Part shown: positions 1 through 5,856 of the stretch, piece after piece
How positions within the stretch are numbered: the stretch's first letter is position 1
How the letters are laid out: each line of letters begins with the position of its first letter
NCBI GenBank assembly: GCA_902778205.1
Contig: CACYWX010000379.1
Span: forward strand, 1 to 5,856
Direction: 5' to 3'
Length of the DNA stretch: 5,856 nt
From: an uncultured Ruminococcus sp.
GTDB taxonomy: Bacteria; Bacillota; Clostridia; Oscillospirales; CAG-272
Program-made: the position numbers and the translations under genes
Notes under the pieces: model-generated
Told to the model about the DNA's origin: nothing
Seen by the model: only the letters and a program-made list of their open reading frames with translations
The model's database searches: none

Positions 1-1989
1 AATTCCATCCTGTCCGGCGGCGATCCGGCCACGGTCATCAAGGACTCCATCAAGGCGCTGAACAACCAGATCAAGGATCTGGAGGCGCAAAAGAAGCAGG
101 CCGAAAAGGACATCGACGCCCAGATCAAGACGGTGGACAAGCGGATCAGCGACCTGAACACCCAGATCGCCGAGGTCTCCGGAAAGCTGTCCTCCGCGGA
201 AGGGCTCATGGACAACGACATCCTCGCTCAGGAGTCCGTGGCCCAAAGGCTGGCGGCGGCGCAGAACGAATACGACGGGGCTCAGGTGGCGTATGAGAAC
301 GCAAAGGCTGCCTACGACGCCCTGCTTGCCGAGGTGGACCGCTGGAAGGAGATGGTGGACGCCATCAACTCCGGGATCGGGGACGTCAACAAGGCCAACG
401 AGCTGACCAATCAGATCAAGACCCTGGAGGAGACCCTGGACGGCTACGACCGGCAGGGGCAGCGGGCTTACGAGGACTACCTGGTGACGGTGGCCGGATA
501 CGAAAAGGCACGGGACGAGGCTGTGGCGGCGGCGGACGAAGCCTATCAGGCCGGAGAAAAAGCCGCGCGGGAGGCCGCCAATAAAACGGAAACCGTTCCC
601 GCCGCTGAGGAGGGCGGCGAGGCAGAGACCAAAACCTATTTCGATCAGGCGGCCTACTGGGAGAGCATGCAGGCCGTGCAGAGCGCCCATGACAAGGCGG
701 TTTCCTCCGCGTGGGATACATACTATGAGCAGTACGATACGCTGACGAGGAGCTACGACCGGTCCGTGGAGGATCTTCAGCTCCAGGTGCAGAAGACCCA
801 GAACGAGCTGGCTGACGCACAGGCCAAGCTGTACGTCATCGATATGCCAGAGGTGGACGACGTGATCCACTACGAATTCGGGTACGACCTCGGCGAGGCG
901 CAGGCCAATCTGGAAAAGGCACAGGCCGACGCGGACGCCGCCAAGGAAGAGGTGACCAAGGCGGAGACGACCCGGGACGAGGCGAAGGAAAAGGCCGACA
1001 CCCTGTCGAAGCAGTCCCGGGCGGAGGGCGTCGCGGCCGGCTACCGGGCCGAGCTGAACGGGCTCAAGGCCCAGCTGGAGGCCAGCGAGGCGTCGAAGGA
1101 GCGGTACGAGGAATCGAAGATCAGCTCCGACGAGCGGTACGACGAACGGATGGACGCCATCCGCGACAAGATCACCGAAAAGAACGAGGAGCTGTCCGGG
1201 GTGCCCTCCAAGCGGGACCCCGACGAGGTGAAGAAGGAGATCGAGGCCCAAAAGGACACCATCCAGGACCTGAAGGAGACCTTTGAGATCACCGAAAGCA
1301 CCGAGGGCAACACGGCGGCGGACCGGAAGCGCGAGCTGGAAAAGGCAAAGCAGGAGATCGAGGATCTGGAGGCAAAGGTCAAGACCTACGAGGGAGCGGA
1401 GAACACCAAGGAGGTCAACGCGCCCATCGCCGGCAAGATCGTGTCCGTGAACTTCGTCCCCGGGGATTCCGTCACCTCCGGCGCAACGGTGGCTTCCATC
1501 GAGATCGCCGACAAGGGATACGTGGTGGAGATCTCCATGACCGCGGAGGAAGCCCGGAAGATCCAGGTGGGCTCCCCGGTCAGCGTCACCAACTCCTGGT
1601 GGTACTCCAATATTTCCGCCTCCATTTCCCAGGTGAAATCCGATCCCCAGAGCCAGGGCCGCAACCGCATCATCGTGCTGGATGTCTCCGGCGACGTCAG
1701 CGAGGGACAGACACTGAACTTCTCCATCGGCGACAAGAGCCAGGCCTACGAGTCCGTTCTGCCCAACTCCGCCATCCGGGAGGACAACGAGGGCAAGTTC
1801 GTTCTGACCGTGGAGGCCAAGAAGACGCCTCTTGGGACCCGGTACACAGCGCGACGGACCACCATCGAGGTGATCGCGTCCGACGACACCCAGTCCGCGG
1901 TGAACGGCCTCTACGGAAGCGAATTCGTCATCACCTCCTCCACCACGCCCATCACGGACGGCCAGCAGGTGCGTCTGGCGGGCGACTGA
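1..1989 (+). CDS. HlyD-family efflux adaptor (membrane fusion protein), 5'-truncated by window edge
   Basis: The frame is open from base 1, so the GTG at 133 is only an internal codon. The 44 codons before it continue the same Lys/Glu/Gln-rich helix, and the real start lies upstream. The visible part is 662 aa. Residues about 10-470 (numbered from base 1) are mostly heptad-like coiled coil rich in E, K, A, Q and D. The coil is interrupted by an acidic linker and aromatic stretch (about 194-240), a break around 278-296 (VIDMPEVDDVIHYEFGYD), and a Pro-containing turn near 399 (GVPSKRDPDE). Residues about 472-505 (VNAPIAGKIVSVNFVPGDSV) match the second half of a biotinyl/lipoyl-like domain, and 506 to the end forms beta-strand-rich barrel and membrane-proximal segments. 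This is the usual C-terminal order of HlyD/MacA/YknX adaptors, which link an ABC or other exporter to the outer layers of the envelope. The matching first lipoyl half and the N-terminal membrane anchor should lie upstream. The gene is the first visible member of a tight operon. The exported substrate cannot be inferred. Confidence 0.85.
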   Translation, partial: NSILSGGDPATVIKDSIKALNNQIKDLEAQKKQAEKDIDAQIKTVDKRISDLNTQIAEVSGKLSSAEGLMDNDILAQESVAQRLAAAQNEYDGAQVAYENAKAAYDALLAEVDRWKEMVDAINSGIGDVNKANELTNQIKTLEETLDGYDRQGQRAYEDYLVTVAGYEKARDEAVAAADEAYQAGEKAAREAANKTETVPAAEEGGEAETKTYFDQAAYWESMQAVQSAHDKAVSSAWDTYYEQYDTLTRSYDRSVEDLQLQVQKTQNELADAQAKLYVIDMPEVDDVIHYEFGYDLGEAQANLEKAQADADAAKEEVTKAETTRDEAKEKADTLSKQSRAEGVAAGYRAELNGLKAQLEASEASKERYEESKISSDERYDERMDAIRDKITEKNEELSGVPSKRDPDEVKKEIEAQKDTIQDLKETFEITESTEGNTAADRKRELEKAKQEIEDLEAKVKTYEGAENTKEVNAPIAGKIVSVNFVPGDSVTSGATVASIEIADKGYVVEISMTAEEARKIQVGSPVSVTNSWWYSNISASISQVKSDPQSQGRNRIIVLDVSGDVSEGQTLNFSIGDKSQAYESVLPNSAIREDNEGKFVLTVEAKKTPLGTRYTARRTTIEVIASDDTQSAVNGLYGSEFVITSSTTPITDGQQVRLAGD

Positions 1990-1992
1990 TCC

Positions 1993-1998
1993 GGGGGA
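1993..1998 (+). promoter_or_regulatory. Ribosome binding site of the MacB-like membrane protein
   Basis: A GGGGGA stretch lies about 6-7 nt before the ATG at 2005, inside the 15-nt gap after the adaptor stop. It is a partial match to the Shine-Dalgarno core (GGAGG-like). It supports 2005 as the start, together with the short polar N-terminus followed immediately by a membrane helix. Confidence 0.5.
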
Positions 1999-2004
1999 TT
2001 TCGC

Positions 2005-3129
2005 ATGAACGGCAGGATCAATCATACATTGCTGAAGGCATCCGGGATCACAGCCCTGGTGATGATCGGGGCGGCGCTCCTCTGCGGGATCCTCGAGCTC
2101 TGCGTGCTGGGCATGCGGAACGGTCTCGACTATCTCGGGGCGGGGAAGCGCTGGTCTGCCGACGGGGAACGGTACGCCGTGGTGGGCATGTACACGGAGC
2201 AGAACGCTGGGATCTCCCCCGACGAGGCCGAGGGATGGGTCCGGTCCATGGATTCCGCACTGCTGGAGGCCTCCGTCACGCCCAACGAAGGCGCCCGGTC
2301 CTGGGCATGGACCTACGGGACGGACGCGGTGCTTCCCGTGAGCGGCACCAAGGGGACCGTCAACGCGGAGGTGCTGGCGGTGGCCGGAGATTTCTTCGTG
2401 TTCCACCAGCTGGCGTTCCGGTACGGCGGCGGCTTCCTCAACGACAACAGCAACCCCATGGGGGTGGTGCTGGACCGGGATCTGGCCTGGCGGGTGTACG
2501 GCGCGGAGAACATCGTGGGCATGACCGTCACGGTGAACGGCGAGGAATACACCATCGTGGGGATCACGGACCGGGAGTCTTCCTCCGCGGCCTATAAGAA
2601 AGCATACGGCGACACGCCCCGGATGTACATGAGCTATCGGGGCTACGCGAAGGTCGCGGAAAGCGGCGTCTCCTTCTTTGAGGCGGCGCTGCCCAATTCC
2701 GTCCGCGGGTTCGCCATGAACATCTTCTCCTCCGCGGTGCGGGTGAACGAGGATTCCTCCGCCGTACTGGAGGCCACGGACCGGTTTTCTCTGAAGAACC
2801 GGTACGACAACATGAAGGAGCTGGCCTACGCCTGGGTCAGCATCAACAAGATCGAATTCCCCTACTGGGAAAACGAGGCGCGGGTCTGCGACTACCGGGC
2901 GGCGGTCATGATGCTGTTCGAGGTCGCCTTTGCCGCAGTAGCGGGAACGTCCCTGATCCTCTCCTTCATCCTCCTGCGGATCTCCGGCTGGACCCTGACC
3001 GGAAGCGTGAAGACGCTCTGGAAGAGGCTGGCGGAGGAGCGTGAGCGGAAGCGGAGAGACAGGCCGGAGAAGGTCCGAAAGACGCGCAGGCGTTCCAAAA
3101 TCGAACAAAATCCTGAGAAAGAGGTATGA
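2005..3129 (+). CDS. MacB-like ectodomain membrane protein, short ABC permease-type (two predicted helices)
   Basis: This 374-aa protein has a predicted membrane helix at residues 12-37 (ITALVMIGAALLCGILELCV), a large extracytoplasmic region (about 38-297) and a second helix at about 298-328 (MMLFEVAFAAVAGTSLILSF). It ends in a strongly basic tail (331-374, many R/K), which fits a cytoplasmic C-terminus by the positive-inside rule. Residues about 122-190 carry the pattern typical of the MacB periplasmic core domain: VLAVAGDFFVFHQLAFRYGG, then VVLDRDLAWRVYG, an IVGMTVTVNG segment and EYTIVGITDR. Known MacB/FtsX-type permeases have one helix before this domain and three after it. Here only one follows, so the protein is either a reduced permease or an accessory subunit that partners with a complete one. 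The start is 15 nt after the adaptor stop, and the stop is 1 nt before the lipoprotein start, so co-translation is likely. No ATPase motifs are present. The fold assignment is fairly secure; the transport role is inferred. Confidence 0.75.
   Translation: MNGRINHTLLKASGITALVMIGAALLCGILELCVLGMRNGLDYLGAGKRWSADGERYAVVGMYTEQNAGISPDEAEGWVRSMDSALLEASVTPNEGARSWAWTYGTDAVLPVSGTKGTVNAEVLAVAGDFFVFHQLAFRYGGGFLNDNSNPMGVVLDRDLAWRVYGAENIVGMTVTVNGEEYTIVGITDRESSSAAYKKAYGDTPRMYMSYRGYAKVAESGVSFFEAALPNSVRGFAMNIFSSAVRVNEDSSAVLEATDRFSLKNRYDNMKELAYAWVSINKIEFPYWENEARVCDYRAAVMMLFEVAFAAVAGTSLILSFILLRISGWTLTGSVKTLWKRLAEERERKRRDRPEKVRKTRRRSKIEQNPEKEV
3118..3125 (+). promoter_or_regulatory. Ribosome binding site fixing the lipoprotein start at 3131
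   Basis: AAAGAGGT ends 5 nt before the ATG at 3131 and is one base short of the consensus AAAGGAGGT. It lies within the last codons of the upstream gene. The frame is open further upstream (to an ATG at 3041), but only 3131 gives a clean lipoprotein signal peptide and has this site in front of it. Confidence 0.7.
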
Positions 3130-3130
3130 T

Positions 3131-5550
3131 ATGACGAAAACGAAGATCGCATCCCTGCTGATGGCCGTCCTGATGACCGCCGGTTCGCTGGCTTCCTGCC
3201 AGAAGATCGGGATCGGGAAAACGGCGGAGCCTCCGAAGGAGAAGCGGACCAACGTGTACGCCGCCGAGGAAATCGCCCTGCCGGAGGACGTCTCCTCCGT
3301 GGGCAGCCTGGTGACCGGGGAAAGCACGGCCTACCTGACCTACGACGCGGAGTATACCGCCGTGTACAACGACACGGGCGAGATCGTGGAGCAGACGCCC
3401 GGCTACAACTGGGAGGAGAACGAGAAGCGGCAGGAGGATCTTCCCGAGGGCTGGTGGATCGGCTACAATTCCCAGCAGATGCTTCTGACCGTGGACCTGG
3501 CCTCGAAGCAGATCACCTCCTCCGCTCCCTTCTCCTACGACGAGGAGCAGTACGGCTACGCCTACGGATTCACGGCCGGACCGAACGGCACCCTCATGAC
3601 CCGGTCCCAGAAGTGGAACTGGGACGAGGAGACCGGAGAATCCACCAACGAGAGCTATCTTCTGACCATCGATCCTGCGACCTCCCAGGTCACAAAGATC
3701 GTGGACCTGTCGAAAAGGCCGGGCTGGATCCGCTGAACACCTACATCAACCAGTTCCTGGCCACTCCCGACGCCGTCTACCTGTCCACCGACACGGACGT
3801 GCTGGTGCTGGACGCGGAAGGGAACTACAAGTCGAAGCTGCCCCTGAATCTGAACGACGGCTGGGTGCAGGGACTCTGGCAGGCCGGGGACCGCGTGATC
3901 CTCAGCGTTTACAGCGGCGGGAAGCAGGCTCTGAAGCTGCTGGAAAACGGACAGATCACCGATCTGAAATCCGAAGCGCTGAAGGAGGCGGGCTCCAATT
4001 CCCCCATGGCGGCGGACGCGGAGAACCTCTATTTCAGCAGCTCCACCGGCATCTCGGCCTATAACTTCGCAAGCGACACCTACGGCGAGGTGCTGAACTG
4101 GATCAACTCCGACATCGCCAACAACGGCACTCTGAGCTTCCTGCCCGACGGGCGCGCCGTCATGGCCTCCACGGACTGGAACGGCGACAAGAACACCTCC
4201 ACCCTGTCCGTGCTGACCCGGGTTCCGGACGAGGAGCTGGCCGAGGAGATCATTCTTCGGCTGGGCTGTGTCTACGTGGACTACAACCTCCGCCGCGCGG
4301 TCATCGACTACAACAAGCAGAACACCGGCATCCGCGTCACCATGGTGGACTACTCCTCCTACAACAACGAGGACAACGAGTGGAACGGCGCGGTCACTCA
4401 GTTCAACAACGACATCGCCACGGGCAAGGTCCCGGACATCGTCCTGCTGAACGCCCAGATGCCCGTGGAGAGCTATCTGCGGAAGAACACCTTCGTGGAT
4501 CTGACCCAGTACATCGACGATCCGGAGAAGGGCGTTGACCGGTCGAAGTTCCTGACCAACGTCTGGGACGCCTCCATGACGGGCGGCAAGCTGAACTCCC
4601 TGATCTACAATTTCTCCCTCAACACCCTTCTGGCCAAGAGCGAGATCGTGGGAACGGAGTCCGGCTGGACCTTCGAGGACATGATGAAGGCCATCCGCTC
4701 CCTGCCCGACGGCGCGAGAGCCTTCTTCGAGTACAGCCGCGATAACATCATCGACAACTTCTTCCAGTATTCCATGGACTCCTTCATCAACTGGGAGACC
4801 GGCGAGACCTACTTCGACACCCCCGGCTTCATCGATTTCGTCGAGTACCTGAAGACCTGCCCCGAGAAGAGCTACTGGGACGAGCGGTACGGTGACAACT
4901 ACGAATACGACGCGGAGAAGGAGAGAGCCTTTGAGGAGGAATACTCCCTGCGCTACAAGAACAACATGGCGCTCTTCCAGATGGGCTATTTCAGCGACTT
5001 CACCGGCTACCTGAATACCCGGAACGGAATGGGCACCAAGGACGTCACCGCCGTGGGCTATCCCAGAACGGGAGAGGGCAACGGCGCGGTGATCATCCCG
5101 GGCATCGAGCTGGCCATCGCCACGAAGTCCCAGGCGAAGGATCAGGCATGGGAGGTGCTGAAGTACCTGCTGACGAACGACACCCTCATGAATCAGGGCT
5201 GGCAGTTCAGCGTCAGCCGCTCCGCCATGGATGAGCTCTACGGCAAGGCGAAGGAGAACTACGGCGACTACACGTCGAGCGACGAGGACTTCGACTGGAT
5301 GCGTGAGGAAGGCTATTCCGAGGACTACATCGAGTTCCAGAAGAATTCCCGTCAGCCCTACGATCAGGCGGCCGTGGACTACGTGAAGACGCTGGTCGAG
5401 AACGCGACCTCCGTGGCCAGGACGGATTCGGATCTTGTGGACATCGTGAAGGAGGAGCTCTCCGCGGTATTCGCGGGCTCCAAGGGCGCGGATGTGGCCG
5501 CCAAGCAGATCGCCAGCAGAGTGGGGATCTACGTGTCCGAGCACTCATGA
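3131..5550 (+). pseudogene. Extracellular solute-binding lipoprotein with beta-propeller-like N-terminus, frameshifted
   Basis: Two frames together encode one protein of about 806 aa. The first frame (3131-3736, 201 aa as read) begins with a lipoprotein signal: MTKTK, a hydrophobic core, and lipobox LASC with the acylated Cys at residue 23. It stops at TGA 3734-3736. The continuation is one frame back (-1), from about 3712 to the TGA at 5548-5550. Restoring one base around 3710-3714 gives IVDLS followed by EKAGLDPLNTYINQ without interruption. Residues about 40-370 are beta-rich with repeated motifs such as LLTVDLASKQITS and LLTIDPATSQVTK, resembling propeller blades. Residues about 380-806 look like a family-1 solute-binding protein: DYNKQNTGIRVTMVDYS, GKVPDIVLLNA (near 433), a F-DLTQYIDD segment, GWTFEDM (near 512), then AIATKSQAKDQAWEVLKYLL. 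It would be anchored outside the membrane and bind an unknown ligand, perhaps a sugar or peptide. It follows the MacB-like gene by 1 nt. The downstream half has no obvious restart codon with a ribosome site and would lack an export signal. The break may be real or a sequencing error; fold calls rest on motif recognition only. Confidence 0.8.
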
Positions 5551-5553
5551 GGA

Positions 5554-5574
5554 AGCAAAGACTTCGTCTTTGCT
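5554..5574 (+). terminator. 9-bp hairpin directly after the operon stop, possible terminator
   Basis: A perfect 9-bp stem (AGCAAAGAC pairing with GTCTTTGCT) with a TTC triloop starts 4 nt after the TGA of the lipoprotein gene. The following bases (GATCTTATGT) are only mildly T-rich, so it is a poor match to a classic intrinsic terminator. It may instead protect the 3' end of the mRNA or act with the downstream hairpins. Confidence 0.45.
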
Positions 5575-5602
5575 GATCTTATGTCCCTGCGCAGGACGGG
5601 CG

Positions 5603-5643
5603 GCACGGGGGACACCAGCTCTGGCCGCAGGTGCCCCCCGTGC
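5603..5643. repeat. GC-rich inverted repeat (14-bp arms, one mismatch)
   Basis: The arms are 5603-5616 (GCACGGGGGACACC) and 5630-5643 (GGTGCCCCCCGTGC). They pair at 13 of 14 positions, with a single A-C mismatch at 5612/5634, around a 13-nt loop. A competing pairing exists between GGGGGAC at 5607-5613 and GTCCCCC at 5646-5652, so the RNA could switch between two folds. A 10-bp palindrome (CCTGCGCAGG, 5586-5595) lies just upstream. The lack of a T-run argues against a simple terminator. It could be an mRNA-stabilising stem, part of a small RNA or a dispersed repeat; sequence alone cannot decide. Confidence 0.6.
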
Positions 5644-5752
5644 GGGTCCCCCTTGGCCGAGGAGCATAATCCTGACAGCCCATATCTTCAACTGAAACTC
5701 GATTGTGTATCCCAATCCTGGCGCGGACCACGATGCGTCAGCCGAAACATGC

Positions 5753-5781
5753 AAAAAACTGCGTCAAAAACGCAGTTTTTT
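5753..5781. terminator. Rho-independent terminator, bidirectional
   Basis: A perfect 12-bp stem (AAAAAACTGCGT at 5753-5764, ACGCAGTTTTTT at 5770-5781) encloses the loop CAAAA. The A-run before and T-run after the GC core make it a classic intrinsic terminator that can work in both directions. On the plus strand it would end the three-gene operon, about 200 nt after the last stop. Confidence 0.85.
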
Positions 5782-5795
5782 GGTTGTCTACCGAA

Positions 5796-5819
5796 AACCC
5801 CCGGATTGTCCGGGGGGTT
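5796..5819 (-). terminator. Hairpin with T-run on the minus strand, likely terminator for a gene to the right
   Basis: The arms AACCCCCGGA (5796-5805) and TCCGGGGGGTT (5809-5819) pair with one bulged G around the loop TTG. Read on the minus strand, the stem ends in GGGGG followed by TTTT, which fits an intrinsic terminator for a leftward-transcribed gene beyond the window. On the plus strand no T-run follows. It lies 15 nt from the bidirectional terminator, as expected between convergent genes. Confidence 0.55.
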
Positions 5820-5856
5820 CAGAGAAGGCTATGCCTATAAGTCTTGAACAAAAAAA

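Larger units (their letters stand above)
5551..5856. other. Non-coding intergenic region at end of operon
   Basis: These 306 bases follow the last stop codon and hold no gene I can support. Open frames exist on both strands (minus about 5545-5754, plus about 5581-5847). They run across hairpins and terminators, overlap each other, have no clear ribosome binding site and encode Arg/Gly/Pro-rich peptides without recognisable motifs. The region contains four inverted repeats, listed separately. The 5653-5750 stretch between the GC-rich hairpin and the terminator is less GC-rich and shows no clear structure. A possible minus-strand promoter there is weak. Confidence 0.7.

Noticed and set aside
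1..5. Window begins with AATTC, as an EcoRI-cut end would
   Set aside because: GAATTC occurs uncut inside the window (around 876, 1920 and 2854), so this is probably chance and carries no biological meaning.
416..820. Minus-strand open frames inside the adaptor, also at 1041-1382 and 1386-1736
   Set aside because: They are antisense shadows of the adaptor, with Arg/Pro/Ser-rich or low-complexity translations.
1599..2597. 332-aa plus-strand frame spanning the end of the adaptor and the start of the MacB-like gene
   Set aside because: It overlaps two well-supported genes in another frame, is Arg/His/Gly-rich and has no motif or ribosome site.
3041..3130. Upstream ATG (3041) as the start of the lipoprotein
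   Set aside because: It would overlap the previous gene by 89 nt and put a charged extension in front of the signal peptide. The ATG at 3131 has a good ribosome site and a standard lipobox signal.
3709..3740. Programmed -1 ribosomal frameshifting at CGAAAAG
   Set aside because: There is no canonical slippery heptamer in the zero frame, a slip of the AAA codon to GAA mispairs, and no convincing downstream stem or pseudoknot is visible.
3655..5544. 629-aa minus-strand open frame antisense to the lipoprotein
   Set aside because: It mirrors the coding frame opposite. Its His/Val/Gly/Leu-rich, low-complexity translation has no recognisable motif, and strong GC bias at third codon positions easily keeps such antisense frames open.
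5581..5847. 88-aa plus-strand frame (and 69-aa minus-strand frame at 5545-5754) in the intergenic region
   Set aside because: Both run through hairpins, the plus-strand one through the terminator, without ribosome sites or known motifs. They are more likely non-coding, though conservation across genomes would reopen the question.
1..5856. CRISPR array, tRNA, rRNA, insertion sequence or phage genes
   Set aside because: No spaced direct repeats, cloverleaf-like sequence, transposase motif or integrase motif was found on either strand.

Overview
The window looks like chromosomal DNA of a GC-rich Gram-positive anaerobe, most plausibly a member of the Clostridia (Oscillospiraceae-like). This is inferred from three things: the strong G/C preference at third codon positions, a lipoprotein-anchored solute-binding-type protein, and a membrane-fusion (HlyD/YknX-like) protein paired with a MacB-type extracytoplasmic domain protein. 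No taxonomic marker gene is present, so the assignment is an inference.

All convincing genes lie on the plus strand and are packed like one operon. (1) Positions 1-1989 hold the C-terminal part of an HlyD-family periplasmic-adaptor-like protein. The frame is open back to base 1, so the true start is outside the window. It has an unusually long coiled-coil region followed by a lipoyl-like half-motif and a beta-barrel. (2) After 15 nt, positions 2005-3129 encode a 374-aa membrane protein with one N-terminal helix, a MacB-PCD-like extracytoplasmic domain, one C-terminal helix and a very basic tail. It resembles half of an FtsX/MacB permease. (3) After a 1-nt gap, positions 3131-5550 encode a large lipoprotein with an apparent beta-propeller-like N-terminal half and a family-1 extracellular solute-binding C-terminal half. 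Its reading frame is broken by a -1 shift near 3710-3733, so as read it is a frameshifted gene (about 806 aa if repaired).

Positions 5551-5856 are non-coding. They contain a 9-bp hairpin directly after the last stop, a strong GC-rich inverted repeat with one mismatch (5603-5643), an A/T-flanked bidirectional terminator (5753-5781) and a second hairpin oriented as a terminator for a minus-strand gene arriving from the right (5796-5819).

Taken together, the three genes suggest an envelope-spanning assembly: an adaptor with a long coiled coil, a membrane subunit with a MacB-like ectodomain, and a surface lipoprotein joining a propeller to a solute-binding fold. The ATPase and full permease that such a system would need are not in the window and may lie upstream. 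No CRISPR array, tRNA, rRNA, transposase or phage gene was seen.
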